DNA of 10,303 nucleotides from JBALVT01 sp036961345 (lineage in GTDB: Bacteria; Pseudomonadota; Gammaproteobacteria; Pseudomonadales; Halieaceae). Below the pieces are notes generated by a model. It worked only from the letters and a program-made list of their open reading frames with translations, was not told the origin of the DNA and made no database searches. Below are positions 1 to 6,838 of this stretch, piece after piece. The stretch spans positions 1-10,303 of the forward strand of contig JBALVT010000159.1 of NCBI GenBank assembly GCA_036961345.1, in the 5' to 3' direction. The position numbers and the translations under genes are program-made. Position 1 is the stretch's first letter; every line of letters begins with the position of its first letter.

Positions 1-1
1 A

Positions 2-78
2 TGGTAGCTACGGGTGGACTTGAACCACCGACCCCAGCATTATGAATGCTGTGCTCTAACCAGCTGAGCTACGTAGCC
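2..78 (-). tRNA. tRNA-Met (anticodon CAU), elongator type
   Basis: Read on the minus strand, this folds as a complete cloverleaf of 77 nt with an encoded CCA end. The acceptor arm pairs GGCTACG with CGTAGCT, leaving a G1-U72 wobble at the tip. The anticodon stem is CAGCA/TGCTG with loop TTCATAA (anticodon CAT at 42-44), and the T arm is GGTGG-TTCAAGT-CCACC. The body closely follows the E. coli elongator tRNA-Met (GGCTACGTAGCTCAG start, GGTTAGAGCACA, TGGGGTC). The initiator form is excluded because the C1-A72 mismatch and the three G-C pairs of the anticodon stem are absent. A CAU anticodon is also used by lysidine-modified tRNA-Ile; body similarity favours Met, but identity is not fully certain. 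Confidence 0.93.
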
Positions 79-88
79 AAAAACAGAC

Positions 89-103
89 GGGACTCGCTGT
101 CCC
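89..103 (-). other. small hairpin in the tRNA precursor leader
   Basis: GGGAC and GTCCC (89-93 and 99-103) form a perfect 5-bp stem around a 5-nt loop, between the predicted transcription start and the tRNA 5' end. On the minus strand it is followed by a short T run (GTTTTT, just before the tRNA). It could be a leader structure affecting processing. It is too close to the promoter and too short to be a convincing terminator. The structure is visible; the role is a guess. Confidence 0.35.
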
Positions 104-109
104 TGAAGA

Positions 110-145
110 GGCGCGCATTTTCCAGAATTTCGCCTTCACTGTCAA
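110..145 (-). promoter_or_regulatory. sigma70 promoter of the tRNA-Met gene with GC-rich discriminator
   Basis: On the minus strand a perfect -35 box TTGACA (140-145) is followed after exactly 17 nt by a -10-like GAAAAT (117-122, 4 of 6 consensus). Immediately downstream is GCGCGC (111-116). A GC-rich discriminator of this kind is typical of stable-RNA promoters under stringent (ppGpp) control. The predicted start is near 110, giving a 5' leader of about 30 nt before the mature tRNA, to be removed by RNase P. The -10 box is imperfect, but the -35, the spacing and the discriminator together make the call good. Confidence 0.72.
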
Positions 146-264
146 GCTTCTGGTAGGCTACTACCTGGCGTCAGGGCTCGCCCCGGCGGCATTCTGTCAT
201 CCACCTCCAGATTCAGGCATGGTAGGGGTTTAGGGTGATCTGTTTTCCCGCGGTCAGCGTAAAG

Positions 265-273
265 AATGTATAG
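265..273 (+). promoter_or_regulatory. AATGTATAG motif upstream of the Rieske oxygenase gene
   Basis: AATGTATAG lies 18 nt before the GTG start of the oxygenase gene. The same nine bases recur upstream of the LysR gene (5293-5301) and of the leuC-like gene (6937-6945). A fourth copy falls inside the symporter coding region (2356-2364). No convincing -35/-10 pair is visible before the oxygenase gene, which would fit an activator-dependent promoter. The role as an operator is inferred from recurrence only. The rest of the 79-291 gap holds the tRNA promoter, a small GGTAG/CTACC dyad at 152-165 and nothing else I can identify. Confidence 0.3.
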
Positions 274-291
274 CGATATAAGGAGTAAATA

Positions 292-1461
292 GTGCTTACT
301 AATTTGTGGTACGTGGCGGAATGGTCCGCGACGGTCAAAGACAAGCCTGTCAAGGCGCGCTTGCTGGGTCAGAACTTCGTTTTATTCCGTGATAGTAAGG
401 GCAAAATTAGCTGCTTGAGTGATATCTGTATTCACCGGGGCGGTTCTTTGTCTAACGGCTGGACCTCCGATCGCGACTGCGTTGCCTGTCCGTATCACGG
501 CTGGGAATTTGATGCCGAGGGCAAAGTGAAGTTTATCCCTTCAAGAGGCGAGGGCGCCGATATTCCTGATCGGGCGCGAATTGACGCTTACCCAACCCAG
601 GAGCGCTACGGCATGATCTGGGTGTTCATGGGTGACCTGCCCGAATCCGAGCGCTATCCGATTCCACCGTTTCCTGAATACGATGACCGCGAGAACTGGC
701 GGCCTATCGAAACCGAGTTCACCTGGAAAGCGGATGTGAACCGCGTGGTGGAAAATGGCATCGATATCGCGCATACCTCCTTTGTGCACCCCGGCTTTGG
801 CTACAAGGAAATGGCTGACAAAAACCACATTGTGAAGATCGAGCGGGATGAGTACTCCGGTTCTTCCTCTTGCGTGCTCTATCCACCGCCCATGGCCGGT
901 AATGCCGGGTTGATGCGTTTTGCCCGCAAAGACAAGGCTGAAACGCATGTTCATCCCGCCTTCTATCTCTCGGGGCACTGCGTGCGGTTGCATATCCAGG
1001 TTAATTCCTGGATGGAAATGATCATCTTTGATGCCAATACGCCGGTTGACGAAAACACTACCCGTTCTTTTGTAGTGCAGGTTCGCAATTTCTTCAAGTG
1101 GGGCATGTTTGATGGCGGGTCGGTCAAGCGTACTCAGAAAGTTTTCCGCGAGGATGCGGAAATAGTCGAATCGCTGGCGCCGCATTATCTGTCTGATTCG
1201 CTTGAGTCAGAGGTGTCTGTGGAACAGGATAAATTTATGAGTGCCTGGCGGAAAGTTCTAAGAGTGCATTCAGAGGAGAAAGGCTGGAAAATTGACACTG
1301 GCACCATGGCGCCTATGTTGCGTGAAAAAGTGTTTACCATTCCTTCCCCTGCCAGACGGGCCAATCCGGATTTGCGTTGGGCGCTCGACACTGTGCCGCT
1401 GGTAGCGCCGGTGAAAAAGCCGCTGCAGCCGGTTCCATCGACGGGTGAAAACCAGGGCTAA
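292..1461 (+). CDS. Rieske [2Fe-2S] mononuclear-iron oxygenase, alpha (catalytic) subunit
   Basis: This is a cytoplasmic ring-hydroxylating or O-demethylating oxygenase of the VanA/phthalate-dioxygenase type, 389 aa. The N-terminal Rieske domain carries C46-x-H48 and C66-x2-H69, spaced as CxH-x17-CxxH, for the [2Fe-2S] cluster. The catalytic domain has N155 and the motif D158-x2-H161-x4-H166: two iron-binding histidines plus the bridging aspartate that links to the Rieske site of the neighbouring subunit. D288 in the FREDAE stretch is the likely third iron ligand. The start is GTG at 292, supported by AAGGAG at 280-285. These enzymes need a reductase (VanB-like), which is absent from this window, so electrons must come from elsewhere. 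The gene converges on the symporter gene and overlaps it by 4 nt. The family is certain; the substrate is not readable and could be a methoxy, aromatic or alicyclic acid. Confidence 0.93.
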   Translation: MLTNLWYVAEWSATVKDKPVKARLLGQNFVLFRDSKGKISCLSDICIHRGGSLSNGWTSDRDCVACPYHGWEFDAEGKVKFIPSRGEGADIPDRARIDAYPTQERYGMIWVFMGDLPESERYPIPPFPEYDDRENWRPIETEFTWKADVNRVVENGIDIAHTSFVHPGFGYKEMADKNHIVKIERDEYSGSSSCVLYPPPMAGNAGLMRFARKDKAETHVHPAFYLSGHCVRLHIQVNSWMEMIIFDANTPVDENTTRSFVVQVRNFFKWGMFDGGSVKRTQKVFREDAEIVESLAPHYLSDSLESEVSVEQDKFMSAWRKVLRVHSEEKGWKIDTGTMAPMLREKVFTIPSPARRANPDLRWALDTVPLVAPVKKPLQPVPSTGENQG

Positions 1462-2891
1462 GCATAGCGTTGTACGCTGCTCCCTCTAAGGGGCAGCAGA
1501 AGGATTGCCAAGCCAAGCACAAATGGCAGGCTGCGTTCGGCGATATCGCCGGGCGTATTGGGCAGTAGGTAGCAAGTCACCGCAGCAAGAAATCCCGCTG
1601 CAATGGCCGGGAATATTCGTTTCGGCTTCAGTTTCGCTCCCAGAGCACGACAGACAATGACAGGTCCAAGCGCCGAGCCGATGGCGACCCAGGCAAATAG
1701 TACCCGCTCAAAAATAGTTGCCGGCAAATAAATTGCCACGGCAATGGCCAGAACCGATATACCGGCAATGGTCAGCCTGGAAATCATCAATGCGCGCATT
1801 GGGTTGCGCCTGGTAATGCCCAGGTCATGCGCCACCGTAGTGCCGGCGACCAGTAACATACTGTCCGCTGTAGACATGATGGCCGATAAAACCGCCGCGA
1901 GTAAGACTGCGCCCACGACTGACGGGAACAGCGCTGCATTGACCGCGAAAAATACCTGTTCAGGGTTGTCCAACTCATCGAGCAGAATACGTCCTGCAAG
2001 TCCCACCAGGCACATGCCGAAAAAGACCACCGCATACCAGGTAGTAGCGATAATCTGCCCCTGGTGAAGTGCCTTTTGGTCACGCAGGGCCATGAAACGA
2101 GCGACGAGGTGGGGTTGGCCGATAGAGGACACGCCAATCAGGAGGGAGCCTGCAATCATGCCTGCAGCCATCAGCCCAACGTTGTTGCCGGTCAGGCTCA
2201 GATACTCGGGGTTTGTGGCGCTGGTGAGTGCGGCCCAAAATGCCGTGGGGCCGCCAATGTTGACAATGGCCGCCGCTGGCAGAAGCACCGCGGTGAGTAT
2301 CATCAGCAGCCCCTGCAGTGTATCGGTGACGCTCACCGCCCAGAAGCCGCCAAGCAATGTATAGACCAAAATGATAGCACCGCCCATAACAATGCTCTCG
2401 GCGCTGCTCAGGCCGAACGTGGAAGCGAAGGTGTTGCCTGCGCCCTGAAACTGGGACGCGATGTATATAACAAAACAGAATAGGATGATTAGCGAGGCCA
2501 GAGTAATGATGCGTTGGCGATCTTTGCCTTGTGTATCAAGCGCGATAAACTCTGTGGCTGAAAGTAGTTGGTGTTTAGCGCCAATTTCCATCACTCTTGG
2601 TGCTACCACCCACCAGCTGAATCCGCAGCCCAGAACTGCGCCCAGTGCCACCCATACGGCAGGTAGGCCGATAGTGTAAGCAAGGCCGCTCATGCCTAGT
2701 AGGGTCCAGGCGGATGCGGCACTTGCGGAATAGCTTATTGCCGCGACCCATGGTCCAAGTTGGCGCCCGGCCAGGAAAAAATCCTGTTCTGAGCTGACCC
2801 TGCGTTGAGCCCAGAAGCCAATGAGAATAAGCACCACTTTATAGATTGCCAGGGTGATGAGTACGACTTGTGGGTCAAGCATTTTTGCCAT
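1458..2891 (-). CDS. Sodium/solute symporter, SSS family (PutP-like)
   Basis: This is an inner-membrane Na+-coupled importer of about 477 aa with roughly 13 hydrophobic segments, similar throughout to E. coli PutP. Shared blocks include LGPWVAA/SASA near residues 46-60, YTLLGGFWAVS in the first half, GQPHLVARFMA near 258-268, and SAIMSTADSMLL with S340-T341 (numbering from ATG 2891). That Ser-Thr pair matches the Na2-site S340/T341 of PutP. The residue aligned with PutP Asp55, important for Na+ use in the proline carrier, is alanine here (SASAAS). The substrate is therefore probably not proline, and an organic acid would fit the neighbours. The reading frame extends to TTG at 2942, but ATG 2891 is preferred: it has GGAG 3 nt upstream, gives a PutP-like N-terminus, and leaves room for a promoter. 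ATG 2882 is also possible. It is divergent from the CoA-transferase gene. Confidence 0.9.
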   Translation of the reverse strand: MAKMLDPQVVLITLAIYKVVLILIGFWAQRRVSSEQDFFLAGRQLGPWVAAISYSASAASAWTLLGMSGLAYTIGLPAVWVALGAVLGCGFSWWVVAPRVMEIGAKHQLLSATEFIALDTQGKDRQRIITLASLIILFCFVIYIASQFQGAGNTFASTFGLSSAESIVMGGAIILVYTLLGGFWAVSVTDTLQGLLMILTAVLLPAAAIVNIGGPTAFWAALTSATNPEYLSLTGNNVGLMAAGMIAGSLLIGVSSIGQPHLVARFMALRDQKALHQGQIIATTWYAVVFFGMCLVGLAGRILLDELDNPEQVFFAVNAALFPSVVGAVLLAAVLSAIMSTADSMLLVAGTTVAHDLGITRRNPMRALMISRLTIAGISVLAIAVAIYLPATIFERVLFAWVAIGSALGPVIVCRALGAKLKPKRIFPAIAAGFLAAVTCYLLPNTPGDIAERSLPFVLGLAILLLPLRGSSVQRYA

Positions 2892-2914
2892 TGTCTCCGG
2901 GTGCGCAGGTACAA

Positions 2915-2942
2915 ATGTTATATTGACATATCTTTCGGTCAA
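2915..2942 (-). promoter_or_regulatory. candidate promoter of the symporter gene, overlapping a dyad
   Basis: On the minus strand TTGACC (2937-2942, 5 of 6) is followed after 16 nt by TAACAT (2915-2920, 4 of 6), placing a start near 2908, just ahead of the preferred ATG. The same stretch contains the inverted repeat TTGAC-N10-GTCAA (2923-2927 and 2938-2942), which would cover the -35 box and spacer. A regulator bound there could control the symporter. This is a prediction from pattern only. Confidence 0.38.
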
Positions 2943-2984
2943 GTTATAGTTTCTGACCTTTTAGGCTAGGTTCTGTCTGCGTTG

Positions 2985-2990
2985 TATAAT
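2985..2990 (+). promoter_or_regulatory. candidate -10 box for the first CoA-transferase gene
   Basis: A consensus TATAAT lies 55 nt ahead of the CoA-transferase start. The best -35 option, TTAGGC at 2961-2966 with an 18-nt spacer, is poor. The promoter is therefore either weak or activator-dependent. The dyad at 2923-2942 sits upstream of it, where a shared regulator for the divergent pair could act. Confidence 0.4.
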
Positions 2991-3045
2991 GGCGAATCAA
3001 GACGAAAAAATAAGGTGAAACAGAAGTGATTGGGAGCTTTTTGAA

Positions 3046-4254
3046 ATGAGCAAAGGCGAAAGGCCACTAGACGGTGTGCGTGTTATCGAGATGGGGCAGT
3101 TACTGGCGGGCCCCTTTACCGGCACCATCTTGTCTTATTTCGGCGCGGAAGTGATCAAGGTGGAGCCGCCCGGGGGCGACTCTATCCGTGGTTGGCGTGT
3201 GGTAAAGGATGGCACCTCTTTGTGGTATCGCTCCCTGGGGCGCAACAAAAAAAGTGTAACTCTGGATTTAAAAACTGATCGGGGTCGCGAACTTGCCAAA
3301 GAGTTACTCAAGACCGCGGATGTTGTTGTAGAAAATTTCAGGCCGGGACTGATCGAGAGTTGGGGAATGGGGCCTGAGGATCTGAAAAAAGATAACCCGG
3401 GCCTGATTTACGCGCGAATATCGGGCTATGGCCAGACAGGGCCTTACGCCGCCAAGCCGGGTTACGCCTCTGTCACAGAAGGGTTTGGAGGGTTTCGCTA
3501 TATCAATGGCGAGCCAGGGCAGGCACCAATACGCAGCAATATCAGTATGGGCGACACCCTGTCTGCGATTCACGCGGCTCTGGGGGTTGCGCTGGCATTG
3601 ATTCAGCGCGCCAAGCCAGGCTCCGGAGAAGGGCAGGTCATTGACGTGGCTTTGTACGAATCCATTTTCAATTTGATGGAAGGCATTGTGCCCGAGTATG
3701 ACGGCGCTGGTGTTATTCGCGAGCCATCGGGAACCACCGTGACCGGCATTGTGCCCACCAATACCTATCCCTGTGAAGACGGTAAATATGTGGTCATCGG
3801 CGGCAATGGCGATTCCATTTTCAAACGTTTGATGGTTGCGGCCGGGCGTTCAGATATGGCGGAAAACCCGGAAATGGCTGATAACGCTGGCAGGCTCGTG
3901 CACGAAGCTGAGATTGATGCGGCACTCGCGCAATGGTGCCTGGCGAATTCCTCCACACAGATAATAGCGATTCTCGAAGAGGTCAGGGTGCCGGTAGGTC
4001 CTATCTACAATGTTGAAGATATGATGAACGACCCACACTACCAGGCTCGCGGTATGTTCGAGACAGTAGAAGTAGGCGGTGAGCCGCTGAAAATACCAGC
4101 CATTATGCCTCGGATGGAAGGCACGCCTGGGCGCACCGACTGGCCCGGTATGGACGTTGGCAGTCACAACGATGAAGTGCTTCGAGAAATTTTGGGTCTT
4201 GGGGATGCCGAAGTGGCCGAGCTCAGGGCCGGCGGGATTATCAGCGGCGTCTAG
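3046..4254 (+). CDS. Family III acyl-CoA transferase (CaiB/BaiF)
   Basis: This enzyme moves CoA between carboxylic acids in the cytosol, usually from succinyl-CoA or a similar donor. At 402 aa it has normal family length. The N-terminal block (residues 8-41) contains AGPF and the FGAEVIKVEPP motif, followed by RNKKSVTLDLK (66-76) and VENFRPG (95-101). The predicted catalytic aspartate is D170 in SMGDTLSAIHAALG, aligned with Asp169 of formyl-CoA transferase. A glycine-rich GGNGD lies at 252-256, and VPVGPIYNVEDMMNDP at 315-330 is the usual C-terminal signature. ATG 3046 has GGGAG at 3032-3036. The general style resembles succinyl-CoA-dependent dicarboxylate transferases such as the SUGCT/citramalate group, but the acceptor acid cannot be assigned. 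It is divergent from the symporter and convergent with the bicupin gene. The 37-nt gap to that gene (4255-4291) holds only the short palindrome AGCGGCCGCT and no clear terminator. Confidence 0.92.
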   Translation: MSKGERPLDGVRVIEMGQLLAGPFTGTILSYFGAEVIKVEPPGGDSIRGWRVVKDGTSLWYRSLGRNKKSVTLDLKTDRGRELAKELLKTADVVVENFRPGLIESWGMGPEDLKKDNPGLIYARISGYGQTGPYAAKPGYASVTEGFGGFRYINGEPGQAPIRSNISMGDTLSAIHAALGVALALIQRAKPGSGEGQVIDVALYESIFNLMEGIVPEYDGAGVIREPSGTTVTGIVPTNTYPCEDGKYVVIGGNGDSIFKRLMVAAGRSDMAENPEMADNAGRLVHEAEIDAALAQWCLANSSTQIIAILEEVRVPVGPIYNVEDMMNDPHYQARGMFETVEVGGEPLKIPAIMPRMEGTPGRTDWPGMDVGSHNDEVLREILGLGDAEVAELRAGGIISGV

Positions 4255-4291
4255 ATGAGCGGCCGCTGACAATTACCCGCTTACCTGAAGT

Positions 4292-5191
4292 TTACATATA
4301 GTCCGGGCGTTTCATCGGTCCTACTGATGTAGATCGAACAGGTAGTACAAACTCGGGTGGCTCCGTATCGGGGTAGCCCTCTCCCCAGTTCACTGGATCG
4401 CCCTGCATTTCAACGCGGGCATTATCTGTGTACCAGTCAACTAACTGGCCATCGCAGCGCAGAATCCATACAGTACCATTTTCGCCAGCGGTGAAATCTC
4501 CATGTCGAATGCCTTTGGGGCGAAAGAAATACTGTCCTTTGACCATCTCTCCAAAGTTGTAGTCGAAGGTTCCGTCCAGACAGTAGGCCTCTTCGAAGCA
4601 GGGGTGGTGGGCCAGGGGGTGTTCGCGCCAGCCAGGTTTGGCCTTGATCAACCTGGTGTAAAAACCTGATTCAACGTCGTGATAGAGCATTTTGATAAAC
4701 AAGCCGGGAACCGGTGTGCCGCCGCGTTCAAAGTCCATGGGGCTGCCGTGGTCGGGGTCGGTCACATCGTACCAGTCCTGCGTGCCGGAACCGCAGATTG
4801 TGAGTTCGTCGAAATCCCGTGCTTGCGGGCCGTTTTCGCTAGACGGGGTAAACGTCCAGTCGCCATATTCGCGAAACAAAAGAATTTTGGTCCCAGCCTT
4901 AGCCTTGATGTCGGGGGTAAGAACGCCCTTTGGGGCGCACCAGTAATCGTTGGTGGTGAGTGTCTGGTCGCCCAGCTGTATCTCGCCTTCGAGGATAAAC
5001 CATTCGGTCAGTGCGGCGTGCAGCCCTGATGGGCGAGTCCAGTCACTGGTGAACTCCACTCGCAGTGAGGCCGAGCCATCCTCTTCGTCGTAGCTCAGGT
5101 TTTGTTGGCGCGCATCGCCGGTTGCGTGGCTGAATTCGGCAATGTGCCAGATAAGGTCTTTTTCATCGACTAACTCTACATGTGCTCTCAT
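4292..5191 (-). CDS. Bicupin protein of unknown function (DUF4437-like)
   Basis: This 299-aa soluble protein appears to contain two cupin beta-barrels. The C-terminal one (about 180-245) has a good metal-site pattern: H191, H195/H196 and E200/E201 in an HHPCFEEAYCLDG stretch, then H230 in FRPKGIRHGDF. The N-terminal one (about 55-100, HAALTEWFILEGE) keeps H58 and E63 but lacks a clear second-motif histidine, so its metal site may be degenerate. No signal peptide is visible. The upstream part of the frame starts with TTG at 5257 or ATG at 5224. ATG 5191 is preferred because AAGAG (5201-5205) precedes it by 9 nt and MRAHVELV looks like a normal N-terminus. It is divergent from the LysR gene, the classical arrangement for a regulator and its target. 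Whether it is an enzyme (dioxygenase, isomerase, lyase) or a sensor is open. Confidence 0.78.
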   Translation of the reverse strand: MRAHVELVDEKDLIWHIAEFSHATGDARQQNLSYDEEDGSASLRVEFTSDWTRPSGLHAALTEWFILEGEIQLGDQTLTTNDYWCAPKGVLTPDIKAKAGTKILLFREYGDWTFTPSSENGPQARDFDELTICGSGTQDWYDVTDPDHGSPMDFERGGTPVPGLFIKMLYHDVESGFYTRLIKAKPGWREHPLAHHPCFEEAYCLDGTFDYNFGEMVKGQYFFRPKGIRHGDFTAGENGTVWILRCDGQLVDWYTDNARVEMQGDPVNWGEGYPDTEPPEFVLPVRSTSVGPMKRPDYM

Positions 5192-5276
5192 GGTATTGGG
5201 CTCTTGGTTAGATGGTCGGCACATGGCCGAGTAAAAAACTGGGTCCAGCCTAAACAAAAATAACCATAAATAAAAA

Positions 5277-5304
5277 TTGATAATATTCAGTTAATGTATA
5301 GATT
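5277..5304 (+). promoter_or_regulatory. candidate promoter of the LysR regulator gene
   Basis: TTGATA (5277-5282, 5 of 6 to the -35 consensus) is separated by 16 nt from TAGATT (5299-5304, 4 of 6 to the -10 consensus). The predicted start is near 5311, about 30 nt before the preferred GTG. The -10 region overlaps the dyads at 5291-5320 and the AATGTATAG word at 5293-5301, which fits the autorepression usual for LysR regulators. This is a pattern-based prediction. Confidence 0.4.
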
Positions 5305-5320
5305 AATAGCTATGTATTAA
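5291..5320. repeat. overlapping inverted repeats in the bicupin/lysR divergent region (putative operator)
   Basis: Two dyads share a half-site: TTAAT-N6-ATTAA (5291-5295 and 5302-5306) and TTAATA-N6-TATTAA (5303-5308 and 5315-5320). This places the core TTAA three times, at 5291, 5303 and 5317. The array lies between the divergent bicupin and LysR genes, where a LysR tetramer would be expected to bind. The region is very AT-rich, so some dyad symmetry is expected by chance; location is the main argument. Confidence 0.4.
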
Positions 5321-5339
5321 ATTGCAGGCGGAAATCTCT

Positions 5340-6308
5340 GTGGCTCGCGAAATGGATGCTCGATTACTGGCAAGGCTGGGTACTTTAAGGCAGCTGGAAA
5401 TTTTTATGAAAGTGGCCGAAGTTGGCGGAATGGCGCAGGCGGCTGAGCAGCTGCACTTGTCCCAACCCAGTGTCTCGATACAGGTCCGCAAGTTGGCAGA
5501 GGCGGTAGGGCTGCCCATCTACGAGGTAATAGGCAGGCGTCTGCAACTAACTGAAGCCGGTAACCGCGTGGTGGAGGCGGGGCGTGAGATCCTCGATACA
5601 TTCAACCGCCTTGATGGCGCGCTAAATGATCTTAAAGGGCTTCAGACTGGCTGTCTGCGTCTGGCTGTAGATGCCAGTGCGAAATACTTTCTGCCGCAGT
5701 TGCTCGGCCCTTTTCTCAATCGTCATCCTGGCGTAGAGGTGGAGTTTGTCGAAGGGGAGCGCAGTTTCTTACTCGATCGAATTGGTCAAAACCTGGACGA
5801 TTTGTATTTTTTCAACCACGTACCGTTAGACCTGGACATCACGCACTATCCTTTTTTACCCAATCCTCTGGTTGTCGTGGCTCGCGATGACCACCGACTG
5901 GCGAGTTCAGCGCAGCATTCCTGGGGCGATTTGGTGGGGGAGCGCATGATTATCCCAAAAGAGGGCTCTGGCTCCCGTCTTGCTATTGATGAATTTTTGT
6001 CCAGAAATGCGCTTAAAATTGAGCGATCATTGCCTCTGGCCAGCAGCGAGGCGATTAAGCTTTCGGTTATGGCGGATATGGGTGTCGGTGTGTTGTCAGC
6101 TTATTCGCTGGTGAGTGCCCAGCTAGATGGTCTGGCTCAGCTGCGAGTTGAGGGCTTTCCCATCATGACCCAGTGGCACTTGATTCATCTTCGTCAAAAG
6201 CAGTTGTCACACGTGGCGCAGAGCTTCCTTAGCTTTGTGCTCGAGGAGGGCAAGCAGCACCTGCCAATGGATAAAATCGAGGAGCGTGTCAGGCAGGCGG
6301 CTCTTTAA
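5340..6308 (+). CDS. LysR-type transcriptional regulator
   Basis: This is a DNA-binding regulator of about 322 aa, normal for the family. The N-terminal winged helix-turn-helix reads LRQLEIFMKVAEVGGMAQAA, then EQLHLSQPSVSIQVRKLAEA and GRRLQLTEAG, a clear LysR signature covering roughly residues 10-72. It resembles CbbR/CysB-type members (LSQPSVSIQVRKLE-like). The remainder matches a LysR effector-binding domain. Likely effectors are substrates or intermediates of the surrounding pathway. The frame is open from TTG 5322; GTG 5340 is chosen because GGCGGA (5327-5332) precedes it by 7 nt, while ATG 5352 is a real alternative lacking a good ribosome site. It is transcribed divergently from the bicupin and is the only regulator in the window, so it is the natural candidate to control the cluster. 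Confidence 0.93.
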   Translation: MAREMDARLLARLGTLRQLEIFMKVAEVGGMAQAAEQLHLSQPSVSIQVRKLAEAVGLPIYEVIGRRLQLTEAGNRVVEAGREILDTFNRLDGALNDLKGLQTGCLRLAVDASAKYFLPQLLGPFLNRHPGVEVEFVEGERSFLLDRIGQNLDDLYFFNHVPLDLDITHYPFLPNPLVVVARDDHRLASSAQHSWGDLVGERMIIPKEGSGSRLAIDEFLSRNALKIERSLPLASSEAIKLSVMADMGVGVLSAYSLVSAQLDGLAQLRVEGFPIMTQWHLIHLRQKQLSHVAQSFLSFVLEEGKQHLPMDKIEERVRQAAL

Positions 6309-6401
6309 ATGGGACAATCAAAAAAATAATTTCAATTTAGGTGAACCGACTGAAAAATCGGCCCGTATAACACTCTGAAAAACATCTTCGGAGAGGCAGT
6401 T

Positions 6402-6809
6402 ATGTTGAATAAAGTTTTGGCGGTAGCACTAATCGTTTTGGGTTCGCTGGGTTTTGCACAAGCGATATCGGCTGAGGAAGCTGTCGCGGAAAATGCGACC
6501 GTAGTGGTGTACCGCTCAGACCGGTCTTTCAAGGCAGAGCGTGTGAGTATGCATCTACGCCTGGGTGATGAAAATCTTGGTCGTATGAACACTGGCGACA
6601 ATTTGGTCGTTTCACATGCCGCTGGGGAATATGTCGTCAGCTCCAGTGTCAAGGGTGGCAAGGAGATGGTCATAAATTTGAAAGCAGGTAAAACGCACTA
6701 CATTCATGCAGAAGTAGGAGTGCGAGGAACCCAGGTGAAGGTCACGTTTTCTGAAGTTGAGGAGCAGGTGGCGAGAGAAGTTTATCCAGATTTGGAAGTT
6801 AGTATCTAG
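6402..6809 (+). CDS. Small exported protein, DUF2846/PEGA-like
   Basis: This is a 135-aa protein with a clear Sec signal peptide: MLNK followed by a hydrophobic run to about residue 18, and a likely signal peptidase I site after AQA (residue 21). There is no lipobox cysteine. The mature part contains ATVVVYRSDRSF, then an ENLGRMNTGD turn and AGEYVVSSSVKGG, all predicted beta strands. This order, with a VYR start and a G-rich beta-sandwich, is that of DUF2846/PEGA-type domains in envelope proteins of unknown role. ATG 6402 has GGAGAGG at 6390-6396. A TATAAC at 6366-6371 might serve as a -10 box, without a good -35. The gene lies 93 nt after lysR and has its own terminator, so it is probably a separate unit, not obviously tied to the catabolic genes. 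Confidence 0.75.
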   Translation: MLNKVLAVALIVLGSLGFAQAISAEEAVAENATVVVYRSDRSFKAERVSMHLRLGDENLGRMNTGDNLVVSHAAGEYVVSSSVKGGKEMVINLKAGKTHYIHAEVGVRGTQVKVTFSEVEEQVAREVYPDLEVSI

Positions 6810-6838
6810 GTCCGTTTTAGTATTCAGGTCTTTTTTGG

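Noticed and set aside
2..78. tRNA-Met as an attachment site for a genomic island carrying the catabolic genes
   Set aside because: The tRNA 3' end points away from the cluster, there is no integrase gene, and no repeated copy of the tRNA 3' end is seen in the window.
2..78. tRNA-Ile with lysidine-modified CAU anticodon
   Set aside because: The acceptor and D-arm sequence follow elongator tRNA-Met of E. coli more closely than the tRNA-Ile2 body. Not formally excluded.
152..165. Hairpin GGTAG-GCTA-CTACC as a terminator or regulatory RNA
   Set aside because: The stem is only five base pairs, there is no T run, and it lies just upstream of the tRNA promoter without other support.
541..1185. Long open frame (214 codons) on the minus strand inside the Rieske gene
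   Set aside because: It lies wholly within a gene with intact catalytic motifs on the other strand, and its translation shows no recognisable domain. The same applies to minus-strand frames at 6984-7562 and 7820-8230 inside the leuC-like gene.
2892..2942. TTG start of the symporter at 2942, adding 17 residues
   Set aside because: There is no ribosome site, the extra segment does not match PutP-type N-termini, and the sequence looks like a promoter with a dyad.
4258..4267. Palindrome AGCGGCCGCT between convergent genes as a terminator
   Set aside because: It cannot form a loop of useful size and is not followed by a T run on either strand; a short GC-rich palindrome by chance is likely.
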